This document shows positions 53,857 through 63,952 of a stretch of DNA of 64,000 nucleotides, one piece after another. The notes under the pieces are model-generated. The model had not been told where the DNA came from, ran no database searches, and saw only the letters and a list, made by a program, of their open reading frames with translations. The stretch's first letter is position 1. Each line of letters opens with the position of its first letter. The position numbers were made by a program, and so were the translations under genes. Location: contig CAVONV010000001.1 of assembly GCA_963697355.1 (NCBI GenBank), positions 40,570 to 104,569 of the forward strand. The letters run 5' to 3'. Source of the DNA: CAVONV01 sp963697355 (GTDB lineage: Bacteria; Acidobacteriota; Vicinamibacteria; Marinacidobacterales; DATDRI01).

Positions 53857-54528
53857 TTACCCGTCCAGCATCTCGGCGACGATTCGCGCAACGAGTGAAG
53901 TCGCGGCAAGAACCGGTATCCCCAAGATAGTACGAACCGTTTGTTTCATGACCCTAGTGTAGCCGACACAATCCATGACGGCAGCGTCAACCCTCGCATC
54001 ACGGAGCCGACGAGCCGCTTCGCTGATCCCCTCCGGAGAGGCATAGGGCGACGCCGTTTCCACAACGACTCGGGGGGCCACCCCATTCCAGCGCTCCTGC
54101 TGGTCGGCGACCTGACCGACGTTGGGTGTCATGATTCCCACGCTCGCTAACCCCAGTCCACGAACCGTGTTTCGCACAAGAGGCCCAGGAAATAGGACGG
54201 GGAGATCGGATTCCAGGGGTGGGAAATCCCCGGTGCACAAAACCAAGATGAGATGGACCCGGTCCTGCAAGGACGTGACACATTGCTGCAATCGCGGTGT
54301 AAGGAACCCTTCTCTTACGTGGATCTCGAGGCCTCCCCTCAACCGTGTCACCAAAAGGGCTCCTTCAGAAGACGCGGTTCCGTCTTCGATGTACTGTTCA
54401 CTCAACCCGTCCAGAGCACCCGTTTCAGCGATCTCGATCTGATCCCCGAGAATGGTTCGTAGCTGTGGTACCACATCGTCCCGGGGTGTCTGGCCAATGG
54501 TCACCGTTCCAACACACTTTCGCAACAC
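53857..54528 (-). CDS. AroM family protein
   Basis: A 223-residue protein with the AroM pattern: VGTVTIGQTPRDDVVPQL, GALDGLSE, LVTRLRGG, LILVLCTGDFP and PVLFPGPLV. The C-terminal half carries VMDCVGYT and LAATSLVARIVAEML, typical of Asp/Glu racemase-related folds. AroM's activity in E. coli is unknown. GTG 54528 has GGAG seven bases upstream. It lies downstream of the DUF1177 gene in an OPT-DUF1177-AroM order on the minus strand. Confidence 0.85.
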   Translation of the reverse strand: MLRKCVGTVTIGQTPRDDVVPQLRTILGDQIEIAETGALDGLSEQYIEDGTASSEGALLVTRLRGGLEIHVREGFLTPRLQQCVTSLQDRVHLILVLCTGDFPPLESDLPVLFPGPLVRNTVRGLGLASVGIMTPNVGQVADQQERWNGVAPRVVVETASPYASPEGISEAARRLRDARVDAAVMDCVGYTRVMKQTVRTILGIPVLAATSLVARIVAEMLDG

Positions 54529-54635
54529 GTCAAGCTCCGGACCAGAAAGCCGTACAAGAGCACGGACAAACGCAATGGTTACTCAAAAGATCCTCTGTTC
54601 CTTTGGGTTGATTCTCAGCTGCCCTCTTTGGTCTC

Positions 54636-55566
54636 TCACCTCCCCAAGGTTTGAAGGTGCGACATGCTTCCATAGAGCCGGTTCAAACGATCGAACTCTT
54701 CTGGATCATAGAAGCGAGTCCTGCCCGTCGTAAACGACTTGGCAACCTCGACGGCAAACCGCGCGGCTAGCTCGATATCGACCTCGTGGCTCGCTCCTGT
54801 TGCACAGCCCGGCACAGGGATCTCCGCGGTGATGGCAATACCCACCACCGGTGCCCGTGTCGCAGTGACCGGCTGCATTATGCTATTCAAGTGGTAGAGA
54901 TCATTGCCGTAGGGAGTTATGTCTTGTGTGCTGAGGGCGAATACCGTAGGAAGTTGGCCCGTGACGTACTGTTGCAGGTTCAACAGCTCTTCGTCGACTC
55001 GTAGAATGTAGCCTTCTTTAACCGTAGGCGAGATCGCAAAGCCCCGCCGATTAATGATGCGGTTACCCTTCGTCGTATCAATGGAAAGGACCCCTTCCAT
55101 GCGTGGATCCACAACATGGTCGTTTAGAACCTTGATGCCGATAGGGGAACCCATAAAAGGTACGGGCTCGTGAGGAATGACCGGCGCATCCGTGCAAATG
55201 TGTGTAGCCACGAGAACGTCACCTGGAAGTCGGTCCCCGCGTTGCCGCATGTCGCACAGTTTCAACCCCACAGCCAGTGCGGCAACAGCACCATCTCCGT
55301 CCGAAACGAGGCCCGTAAGATGGGGTCGTGCTCCTACGCCTCCTAAGAATCCCAGAATCCCCAACGTAGGGGCTTTCCCACCAGAGCTCTTACCCTCCGT
55401 CCCCGGAATCATGAGCTTGAGGACTTGCGTTTCACCTTTGTCGGAACGCACCAACTCGATATCGACTTGTTTGTTACCGTAGCTCGAGAACAGTTTCCTG
55501 ATATCGTCTCCGGTCACCTTGAATCGAATCTACGAGCTCGACCACCTCGATGACTTGTTTCAGCAA
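54636..55566 (-). pseudogene. DUF1177 family protein, one-base frameshift near the N-terminus
   Basis: About 309 residues when the frame is joined. The N-terminus LLKQVIEVVELVDS begins at TTG 55566 with GGAGGA five bases upstream. A tandem GATTCGATTC at 55521-55530 shifts the frame, after which VTGDDIRKLFSSYGNKQV and all later DUF1177 blocks follow: LGFLGGVGARPHLTGLVSD, THICTDAPVIPHEPVPFMGS and GCATGASHEVDIELAARFAV. The activity of the family is not known; its HEP/GCATGASHE signatures suggest a metal-dependent enzyme. Joined to the OPT transporter gene and aroM, it probably handles an imported small peptide or peptide-like compound. The frameshift may be an error. Confidence 0.8.
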
Positions 55567-55696
55567 TTCAGTCCTCCAAATCTGTTTTCAAGCACCGCTG
55601 CGTGACTTTAAAAGTAAAGCAGTCCGCCGTCAGGCACGGACCTCCTTTCTACTTCCTCCTTTATCCTCCATGTGAACGCAGAACTTCTACACTTAC

Positions 55697-57346
55697 TCAC
55701 TTCAACCTCAAAACAGAATCTCCAAAGGTCCAAAGGGCGTCTCCGGCAATACAGCCGGCGCCGAAGACGATGAGCGTTCGAAGGGCGCCCGGCCCATATA
55801 TCTTACCGATGGTCACACGCACAACGATGGCTACCAACACCACCCATCCCGCAGCCCCGTTCAACACCAAGAGCCCAGTCCCGAGCAAGATGCCGAGCTG
55901 TCGGTCACCTCCGAGGAGCTGAACCAGCGCTCCCGGAACCGCCCAAACCAATAGGCTGAAGGCCAGGGACGGGTCGACATCCGACTGGATCGTCGCGGCA
56001 TAGACTCGCGCCACAGGCGGGAAGAGGTCGCGAGAGAAATAGAAATCGTGAAACAGCCCCACCATCAACAATCCCACGATCAAACCAATGGTTGCCGCGA
56101 GCGCTTGCTCTCGACGCCCATCGAGCTCGAACGTACGGTCCTTTCCGAAACCGCGCAGTATCCAACCGGTCTTGAAATCGTAACCCGCGTCGGCAAAAGC
56201 GGGGCCGCCGGAGGCGACAAAGCCCACGAGAAGCGCCGCGGCGACGGGAGGAAATCCTAAGACAAGAGCCACAACCAAAAAGAGAAGTGCCGTTGCGAAC
56301 GCGGGAAACCATCCTGCGTTCATGGCGGAGAATCCCACGATGAGCTCGGCGGCGACACAAGCCACGGCAGCAAACAGGATCCAAGCCGCAAGCCTACCCG
56401 GCGACATGTGCTGATTCAGACCACCCAACAAAGCCAATATCACCGCTGCGCCGATGTAGAGTAGCAAACCTCCCCCCAGCGCCTTGCGGGCTACCGAATC
56501 GGCGCGACTGAGCGCCAGCACCTCGCCCCCTCCGAGCCCTTGCGCGGAGGGGGCAGAGGACTGCCGCCTCATGACCTTTATCACCGCTTGGACCAGCGCC
56601 ACTAGACCGGCGCCGATCATGATTCCATGGGGAACGAACACTTCACTCACGTCGATTCCCAGAAGACTCGGAGAATAGGCCCTCGCCAACAACCCCAAAC
56701 CAAACATCATCAGCGCACCAACGTTGCCAATGCAAGCGATGCCAAAAGCTGCCATCGGAATCCCGCCCCAACCAAGTAGCGACCGCGAGGCACCAAAGAA
56801 CCCCGAGGAACCGAGGACAGCGGCAAAAGCACCGAGGCCGAGTAGCTTTCGTCTCCTCCCACCTTGGTCGCCGGCGAGAATCGCCTCCGCCGCCGCCACG
56901 CCTACGGGCCAAGGGGCCCGTCCCGGAAACAACGGCGAGTCGAATAGTCCATAGAGCATAAAGAGATCGATGAGCATTCCCATCGTCGCTCCGATGAGCA
57001 TGGGGAGAACGAGATCAGATCTTCCGATGAGAAGCGGAACGCCAATGGGCACGAGTAGAGAGTTCGCGGCGCCAAAAGTGGCACTCGATATGTTGGTTTG
57101 AATCAAGTTCTGACGATGAATGGAGCGAAAACCTTCCGAGTACGGCAAGGGAGCACGAGAAAGTAGGATCGCAACCAGCACCCCAATGATAGAGGTATTG
57201 GGAGTAACGCCTAGAGTGGTGATGATCTGCATTCCGATGATGGCCCCAAGGACGGCGAGGACCAAGGAATACAGCAAGGTTACCGGCTCGAAGCTCCGGG
57301 GATGGGGCGTTTTTCCCTTCGGATCGGGCCGTTTCTCATCGGACAT
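55697..57346 (-). CDS. OPT-family oligopeptide transporter
   Basis: A 549-residue, about 14-helix transporter. The OPT-typical segments are AVLGAIIGMQIITTLGVTPN, SEGFRSIHRQNLIQTNISSA, LVPIGVPLLIGRSDLVLPML and NAGWFPAFATALLFL. OPT members import oligopeptides or metal chelates with protons. It comes 131 bp upstream of the DUF1177 gene on the same strand, and the two plus aroM recur together in unrelated bacteria as I recall. I infer import of the compound processed by DUF1177 and AroM. Confidence 0.85.
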   Translation of the reverse strand: MSDEKRPDPKGKTPHPRSFEPVTLLYSLVLAVLGAIIGMQIITTLGVTPNTSIIGVLVAILLSRAPLPYSEGFRSIHRQNLIQTNISSATFGAANSLLVPIGVPLLIGRSDLVLPMLIGATMGMLIDLFMLYGLFDSPLFPGRAPWPVGVAAAEAILAGDQGGRRRKLLGLGAFAAVLGSSGFFGASRSLLGWGGIPMAAFGIACIGNVGALMMFGLGLLARAYSPSLLGIDVSEVFVPHGIMIGAGLVALVQAVIKVMRRQSSAPSAQGLGGGEVLALSRADSVARKALGGGLLLYIGAAVILALLGGLNQHMSPGRLAAWILFAAVACVAAELIVGFSAMNAGWFPAFATALLFLVVALVLGFPPVAAALLVGFVASGGPAFADAGYDFKTGWILRGFGKDRTFELDGRREQALAATIGLIVGLLMVGLFHDFYFSRDLFPPVARVYAATIQSDVDPSLAFSLLVWAVPGALVQLLGGDRQLGILLGTGLLVLNGAAGWVVLVAIVVRVTIGKIYGPGALRTLIVFGAGCIAGDALWTFGDSVLRLK

Positions 57347-57499
57347 GACTGGATGCTCGGGAATAGCGTCGATTTTGTTTCACCCCATCGGATGTCGCCT
57401 TTTCCTTCTCTGTAGATGCACCGATCTTACCATCTTGACTGCGCAGAACAGCCCCTCGAAAGGGCGAGTCTTTCATCTTCGTGCTACGCTGAAGAGCAT

Positions 57500-57964
57500 A
57501 TGATTCGATTGACCGCCGTGGCGAGCCTGATCGCGTGCGTCGCCACCTGCGTTTCTTGTCAGACTCCAACACCACCTCCGCCAAAAGACCTAACCGCTGG
57601 GGCCCTTGTCATACGCGAGATGATGAGTTCTCACAAACTGGACGCCGCCGGTTTTTACCGCGCTTACCCTGACCCAAAACCATCTGACTTCGTTAGCTTC
57701 ATCAACTCCGATCTCGGGGCCATCTTGTGGCCACCAAGGGAGGACTCACCTTTTGCCGATGACTCCCACATCGAGCCATCCCGTGCAACAGGCGAAGCGA
57801 TGATTCCGAAGGGCATCGCCTTCAAACGAAACCGCCCCGATCCCGATGGGGGTCGTCAAATCGTTTACCGCGACGACGACGAAAACGGTGAGATTGTGGT
57901 CGAAGCTTACGTCGATCCAAGAGCGGAGCCTGTTTTTACGCGCCGATGGAAGCTTCGCTCATAA
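57500..57964 (+). CDS. small lipoprotein of unknown function
   Basis: A 154-residue lipoprotein. The signal MIRLTAVASLIACVATCVSC ends at a Cys lipobox. The mature part is Pro-rich at first (TPTPPPPKDL), then has AGFYRAYPDPKPSDFVSFIN and EIVVEAYVDP. No domain is recognised. It is followed after 43 bp by the small zinc-ribbon gene in the same direction and may share a transcript. Confidence 0.65.
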   Translation: MIRLTAVASLIACVATCVSCQTPTPPPPKDLTAGALVIREMMSSHKLDAAGFYRAYPDPKPSDFVSFINSDLGAILWPPREDSPFADDSHIEPSRATGEAMIPKGIAFKRNRPDPDGGRQIVYRDDDENGEIVVEAYVDPRAEPVFTRRWKLRS

Positions 57965-58007
57965 ACGCGACTCGCCAACAGTGTTAGAATGTCGCCAGGG
58001 GAAGCCA

Positions 58008-58301
58008 ATGAATACGAGCGATTTCACAATCATCTGTCCGTGTTGTCAGGCAAAAATCATCGTGGATCGGGTGACGGGAGCCATTCTTTCACACGAAGAG
58101 CCTCCGAGCGGACCCGCAAAAAGCTTTGAAGATGCTGTAAACGAAGATAAGAAACGCAAGAGCGAGGCAGAAGATCGTTTTCAACAAGCGTTCCTCGAGC
58201 ACGAGCACCGCGAGGAAATCCTCGACAAGAAATTCAAGGAGGCCGTTAAAAGGGCTGAAAAAGACGACAAGCCGCCGCCACGCCCCTTCGAGTTCGATTA
58301 G
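58008..58301 (+). CDS. small CxxC-motif protein with coiled coil
   Basis: A 97-residue protein. DFTIICPCCQAKIIVDRVTG has one CPCC pair (no second pair, so not a full zinc ribbon), and the remainder is a charged helix (KRKSEAEDRFQQAFLEHEHR) ending in PPPRPFEFD. It belongs to a small acidobacterial-type family I cannot name with confidence. ATG 58008 has AGGGGAAG as ribosome site. Confidence 0.55.
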   Translation: MNTSDFTIICPCCQAKIIVDRVTGAILSHEEPPSGPAKSFEDAVNEDKKRKSEAEDRFQQAFLEHEHREEILDKKFKEAVKRAEKDDKPPPRPFEFD

Positions 58302-58406
58302 CCTTCGCCCTTGGCCACACCTGAGGCTTCGGCTAAACAGGCTAGCCTTCCGTCTCCGTCGGTGGCACTGAACCTTGGTCACCGACTTCGGCGAGGACCC
58401 TTGTTT

Positions 58407-58521
58407 CTCGCTTTGAGGCGAAGGCGGACTTGTCTCGCCGTAGCCTTTTTGCTCTTACACTGAGGCCAAGGCGGGCTCGCCTCGCCGTAGCCTTCTGCTC
58501 TTACGTTGAGGCGAAGGCGGA
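58407..58521. repeat. 2.5-unit tandem repeat after the small CxxC gene
   Basis: Units of about 46 bp: CTCGCTTTGAGGCGAAGGCG at 58407, CTCTTACACTGAGGCCAAGG at 58452 and CTCTTACGTTGAGGCGAAGG at 58498. They contain CTCGCCGTAGCCTT, shared with the family B dispersed repeats. The array stops 3 bp before the acnA stop codon. The 105 bp before it (58302-58406) hold degenerate copies. Confidence 0.65.
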
Positions 58522-58523
58522 CG

Positions 58524-61242
58524 TTACTTCAGCAAATCTCTCAAGAAGGTGTGCAGAATCCCTCCGTTGCGATAGTACTCGACCTCTATCTTCGAATCGA
58601 GCCGAGCCACCGCGTCGAAGCTGATTTCGGATCCGTCCGGCTTGTGAGCCGTGACACTCAATGTGGGGCGGGGTTGGTTGTCGTCTGTCATCCTCGATAT
58701 CCCGGTAACGTCGAACACTTCTTCCCCGGTGATTCCGAGAGACTCGGCGTTTTCTCCGTCCTTGAACTGAAGCGGCAAGACACCCATCCCGACCAAGTTG
58801 CTCCGATGGATCCTCTCGAAACTCTCCGTGAGAACAGCTCGAATGCCAAGAAGCAGTGTCCCCTTTGCCGCCCAGTCTCGAGATGAGCCCGTACCGTATT
58901 CTTTGCCCGCGACAACGATCAAGGGAACGCCGGCTTCCTTGTACTTGACGGCAGCGTCGTACATGGACATTTGTTCACCACCTGGCATGTATTTGGTGAC
59001 TCCACCCTCGCTACTCGGCACGAGCTGGTTCTTGATTCGAATATTGGCGAACGTCCCCCGCACCATGATGCGATCGTTTCCCCGCCGTGATCCATAGGAG
59101 TTGAAGTCTCTCTTGTCGAGCCCGCGTTCCGTGAGAAACCGACCCGCGGGACAATCGATGGGAATATCTCCAGCGGGAGAAATGTGATCGGTCGTCACTG
59201 AATCCCCCAGCAACGCCAGCACCCGAGCTCCTTTGATGTCGTTCACGGGAGAGGTTTCGGTGGTGAGATCCGTAAAGAACGGTGGCTCCTGAATGTAAGT
59301 CGACGTTTCCTTCCACTGGTAGAGCTGCCCCTCTTCGACAGGGATCGCGTTCCACTCCGCATTGCTCTCCCATACACCTTCATAGGCCTTCCGAAACATC
59401 TCCGGTTGGATCGCGCGGTCCACCGCCTCGGCGACCTCATCATTCGTCGGCCACACCTCTTTGAGATAAACCGGTTTTCCGTCCACATCCTTGCCAAGGG
59501 GCTGTTGTGTCAGATCGATATCCACTGTTCCCGCGAGAGCATAGGCCACGACTAACGGCGGAGAAGCAAGGTAGTTGGCCTTGACCAGGGAATGTACACG
59601 TCCCTCGAAATTACGATTGCCCGATAGCACCGACGCAGCCACCAAAGGATTCTCAACAAGAGCTTCCGTCACCGGTTCGGGCAAAGGGCCGCTGTTACCG
59701 ATGCAGGTCGTACATCCATAGCCGACGACGTGGAATCCCAAATCCGCCAGTGACCCGATCAAACCTGCTTCTCTCAAGTACTCGGTCACCACTTTGGAAC
59801 CAGGAGCGAGACTCGTTTTGACGTAAGGAGGAACTTTGAGCCCCCGCTCGGCCGCCTTTTTTGCCACCAAGCCGGCAGCAATCAACACCGATGGGTTGGA
59901 CGTATTGGTGCAAGAAGTGATGGCGGCAATGACGACGGAACCGTGCCCAAGAGTCGCCCGCGTCCCGTTGAACGCCACTTGTACCGTTCTCGGCAAGTCT
60001 TGATTCTCTAGGCCGAAGCCCCGTTGATTTGTAGGAGCAATGAGTGCCTTGCGGAACGCACTCTTCATGTCCTCCAAGGTAATCCGATCTTGGGGACGTT
60101 TGGGGCCCGCCAAGCTGGGCTCGACCGTGCTTATGTCGAGCTCCAACGAATCCGTAAACTCGGGCTCCGGTGCCCCTTCGGTATGGAACAGACCTTGTTC
60201 CTTCGTGTACCGCTCGACTCGTTCCACATCTTCACTGGGGCGGCCCGTTCGGCGGAGGTAATTGAGCACCTCGCCATCGACCGGAAAGAACCCCATGGTG
60301 GCTCCGTACTCGGGAGCCATGTTGGCCACCGTTGCCCGATCGGGAAGCGACATTTTGGAGATGCCGGGACCGTAGAACTCGACGAACTTGTCGACCACAC
60401 CCTTCTTCCGCAGCATCTCGGTCACGGTGAGAACGAGATCCGTCGCCGTCACACCTTCGCGTAGCTCGCCATGGAGCTTCATTCCCACGACCTTGGGCAT
60501 GAGGATATAGATGGGCTGCCCCAGCATGGCCGCTTCCGCCTCGATACCTCCCACACCCCAGCCGACGACACCCAAGCCGTTGATCATGACGGTGTGAGAA
60601 TCCGTCCCCACCAAGCTGTCGGGCAACAAAACGGTCTCGCCGTTGATCTTCCTTTCTTGCACGACTTTTGCCAGATACTCCAGATTGACCTGGTGCACGA
60701 TACCCGTGGCGGGCGGAACGACTCTGAAGTTGTCGAACGCCTTCTGACCCCATCGCAAGAACTCATATCTCTCACGATTTCGCTCAAACTCGATTTCCGC
60801 ATTCCTGCGGAGGGCCAGAGGAGTGCCGAACACATCCACCTGAACCGAGTGGTCGATAACTCAGATCGACGGGAACGGCCGGGTTGATCCGGGAGGGGTC
60901 TCCGCCCAATCGATCCACGGTAGAGCGCATGGCCGCGAGATCCACAACGGCCGGCACGCCGGTGAAGTCCTGGAGAATGACTCGAGCCGGCTGAAACGGC
61001 AGTTCTCGATCCCCGGGGTCCTTGGGTTGCCAGCCCGCAAGGGCTTTGACGTCCTCTTCCGTGGCGAGCTTCCCATCACAATTGCGGAGGACCCCCTCCA
61101 GCAAGACTTTTACGCTAAAAGGAAAACGAGAAACCGTTCCCAGGCCTTCTTTCTCCAGCTGGTCGAGTCGAAAGAGGGTAGCGTTCCCGCTACCCGTGTT
61201 CAATGTCGCACGACTTCCGAATGGATTATTCATAGGACTCAT
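58524..61242 (-). pseudogene. acnA: aconitate hydratase A, split by a one-base insertion
   Basis: About 905 residues, normal AcnA length, when joined. The N-terminal part is intact to NPAVPVDL; the other frame resumes at VIDHSVQVDVFGTPLALRR and runs to the end. The frame slip is an extra base at about 60861 (sense reading CTG-A-GTTATC). Cluster ligands are in ITSCTNTSNPSVL and GCTTCIGNSGPL, and the C-terminal domain carries YGTGSSRDWAAKGTLLLGI. It isomerises citrate and isocitrate in the TCA cycle. Since acnA is a core enzyme, a real null is unlikely; I suspect a sequencing error. ATG 61242 has GGGGGAAAA upstream. Confidence 0.87.
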
Positions 61243-61363
61243 CGTTTTTTCCCCCACTCATTCGGGGTTAACTTTAAGACCTTGAACGATTTCGATCAAA
61301 CTCAGCCTCGAGAGCGTTTATTTTCGCGGTTCATCATCGTTGCTTTCGCGACGAATTTACTGC

Positions 61364-61369
61364 TATACA
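61364..61369 (+). promoter_or_regulatory. TATACA box, possible leaderless start of DUF4013 gene
   Basis: TATACA ends 7 nt before ATG 61377; no ribosome site lies in the gap. Transcription would start at the initiation codon. Confidence 0.4.
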
Positions 61370-61376
61370 CATTCGA

Positions 61377-62114
61377 ATGAACGAATTGGCGAAACCTGCC
61401 ACGACACCCCGAACCACCACAGAGTTCAGTGATGCGTTCAAGTTCTTTTTCGAAGATCCAGAGTGGTTGCCGAAACTCCTCATGGGAACTCTTTTTACCC
61501 TGCTCAGCTTCTTCGTCATCGGGACCATCTGGGTGACCGGATACGTCGTCGGCATCGTCCGGCGTCGGATGCGCGACGAGCCAAGACCTCTCCCGGACTG
61601 GAGTGATTTGCGCGGGCTGTTCGAGAGCGGTCTAAAAGCGTGGTTCGTGGCGATCGTTCACGTCTTCCCCCTACTCCTCTTGACTCTCCTTTTCGGCCTG
61701 GCGTTGGGGGGCACGATGGGAGTGCTCGAGAGCACCCGCCGTACCCCCGCCGAGATTCAGGTCACCTTTATTTTGTTCGTCCTCACCGCCTATATCTTCT
61801 TCATGTTGGTAGGCCTTGCAATGATGCTCTATCTTCCCGCAGCCTTCGTTCGGTTCGTCGCGATCGATCGATTGAGCGCTGCTTTCGACATCCGCGAGAA
61901 CCTTGCCTTTATTCGACGAAATGCCAGAGCCTATTCACAAGCACTCCTAGTGATCTTCGCTTCGAGCTTTGTCGCTCAGCTCGGCATTTTTGTTTTGTGT
62001 ATCGGTTTCTTTCCGGCCACATTTTGGTCGGCTTGTGTTCTCGGCTACGCCTTGGGCGGACTCGCCCGCGGGGACGAGAATCCTGATGGCCCAGGCAACC
62101 GAGACTCGAAGTGA
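61377..62114 (+). CDS. DUF4013 membrane protein
   Basis: A 245-residue membrane protein. It begins with EFSDAFKFFFEDPEWLPKLL, followed by LLSFFVIGTIWVTGYVVGI and PLPDWSDLRGLFESGLKAW, the typical DUF4013 opening. Five further helices complete it. Function unknown; relatives are archaeal and bacterial. Divergent from acnA. Confidence 0.8.
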   Translation: MNELAKPATTPRTTTEFSDAFKFFFEDPEWLPKLLMGTLFTLLSFFVIGTIWVTGYVVGIVRRRMRDEPRPLPDWSDLRGLFESGLKAWFVAIVHVFPLLLLTLLFGLALGGTMGVLESTRRTPAEIQVTFILFVLTAYIFFMLVGLAMMLYLPAAFVRFVAIDRLSAAFDIRENLAFIRRNARAYSQALLVIFASSFVAQLGIFVLCIGFFPATFWSACVLGYALGGLARGDENPDGPGNRDSK

Positions 62115-62166
62115 ATCGTCACGAGAAAGAGATGGCTAGCCTTTTCCTATCTCCTGGCAAACGGAT

Positions 62167-63085
62167 TCAACGATTGGCGGAGCGTCGCTCCTCCAGTTCT
62201 TCCAGTGTACGAGGCCAGTCTCCTTTGAGGAGGCGCGAGAGCGAACGGTCAGCAAGAAGCTTACCTCCGGTCTGACAGGTGGCGCAGTAGTTGGTCTCGT
62301 TTGCTGCAAAGACAATCCGTTGGATGGGGGATCCACAGTCCGGACAGGGCAAATTGTAGCGCCCATGAACCGCCATGCCGGGCCGAAACGCCGTGACTTT
62401 CTTCGGGAACCGGCCGCCGGCGTCATCCCGAAGTTTGACAACCCATCCCTCGAGAACTTTACGAGCTGCCTGGTACAAGCGCTCTATCTCATCGTCTCTC
62501 ATCCTTCGGGTAAGCTTCACCGGCGACAGCCGAGCGCAGTGAAGGATCTCGTCCGAATAAGCATTGCCAATTCCACTAAAGAGCCAAGGATCGGTGAGAG
62601 CTCGTTTGAGGGTGTGGCTTTCGGAGAGCAAGACTTCGCGAAACGCGGGAAGATCGACCGAAAGGACTTCGAGCCCTCTAGGATTGAGCATGGAGAGTCC
62701 TTGCTCCCCCTTCACGAGGTGGAGCGACGCTCTTTTTCGAGCCGGCTTCTGTCAAGAGAAGAGTGCCCCGTTCGAAGTCGAACGCTGCCAACCCTCGTTT
62801 TCCCGGCACCTTTGGCCGCGCCTTCCCCGCAACGACATCGTCCCACTGAAGACGACCTGCAATCATCAAATGCAAAACCAAGAAGAGATCATTGTCCAGG
62901 GCGGTAACGATTCGCTTCCCCATACGACGAAGACCGACAACCCTCCGACCTTCCACATCTTTCAAGGGTGGGTCCACGCTTCTCAGCAGGAATGGACTGA
63001 CAAGGCGGATCCTTTCCAGCATGGTGCCCGCCACACGAGCCTCGAGAGCTTCGATATAGACTTCGATGTCAGGAAGCTCAGGCAT
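62167..63085 (-). pseudogene. mutM: formamidopyrimidine-DNA glycosylase, split by frameshift
   Basis: About 306 residues when joined. The N-terminus MPELPDIEVYIEALEARVAG supplies catalytic Pro2 and Glu3. After LTEAGSKK the frame slips near 62731 (two bases short in a GAGA run, or one extra); the expected RASLHLVKGEQGLSML continues in the other frame. The H2TH region FSGIGNAYSDEILHCARLSP and the zinc finger CPDCG...CATC (C-x2-C-x16-C-x2-C) are intact. It removes oxidised purines from DNA. Because the frame resumes perfectly, an assembly error is plausible. Confidence 0.82.
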
Positions 63086-63164
63086 TATACCGCCGGACTA
63101 TGATAGTTTTGATCTCTCGCAGATTGCCACAAACATCGATCTTACATAAGTGGAGGACAGTTTC

Positions 63165-63952
63165 ATGGCAGAAGGACGCTTCAAAGAACAGGTGGCTTTG
63201 GTAACAGGTGCGTCGAGTGGAATCGGCAAGGCTACAGCCTCTCGGATTCGCACAAGAAGGCGCCCGGGTGGCCCTTTTGGCGCGCCGTGAAGAAATCTTG
63301 AAAGAGCTGGTGACAGCGATAGAGGCAGAGGGGGGAGAGGCCGTGGCCGTGGCCGGAGACGTGACCCGCGCGGAAGACCGGGTCCGCGCCATCAATGACA
63401 CGGTCTCCGCCTTCGGTGGGCTGCGAACTACTTGTCAACGCCGCGGGCATCATCGGTTTCGGAACCATCGAGAACACCACACTCAACGCTTGGCAGGAAA
63501 TGTTCGACATCAATGTCGTCTCCGTATTCCATTTCGACTCAACTCCGCCTTGCCTCATCTGAAGGCGCGCAAGGGCAACGTCGTGATCGTATTGAGCGTC
63601 ACCGGGCCGCGGTCGTTTCCTGGCGTTCTGGCCTACTGCGCGAGCAAGTCAGCAGTCGATTCAACTCACACGCTGTGCCGCTCTCGAGCTAGCGGACCAG
63701 GGGATCCGCGTGAATGCCATCAATCCCGGCGTTGTCGTAAGCAACCTCCACAGGGCCGGGGGCCTCGATGAAGACAAATATGGAGCGTTCCTCGAGCACA
63801 GCAAGACCACCCACCCTCTCGGGAGGGTTGGCGACCCCAGAGGAGGGGGGTGTCCGACCTCGATCTTTTTCCTCGCATCGAAGAACGCGGGATGGATAAC
63901 GGGCTCCACAGTGCCCATCGATGGTGGCAGAAATCTGACTTGCGCGAGGTAG
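63165..63952 (+). pseudogene. short-chain dehydrogenase/reductase with several frameshifts
   Basis: The frame starts at ATG 63165 with GGAGG eight bases upstream. Pieces of one SDR follow in different frames: VALVTGASSGIGKATA, GFAQEGARVALLARREEI, LLVNAAGIIGFGTIENTTLN, AYCASKSAVD and a C-terminal GITGSTVPIDGG-like end. At least four indels separate them, near 63239, 63423, 63540 and 63665. The catalytic YxxxK (Tyr-Cys-Ala-Ser-Lys) is readable. Such a density of indels within 800 bp at a contig end suggests low read coverage. The substrate is not determinable. Confidence 0.75.

Noticed and set aside
58407..58521. Possible CRISPR array
   Set aside because: Units are adjacent without unique spacers and diverge in sequence; no cas genes are nearby.
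63078..63090. TATAAT overlapping the mutM ATG
   Set aside because: Transcription from it would begin inside the gene, so it cannot serve this start.
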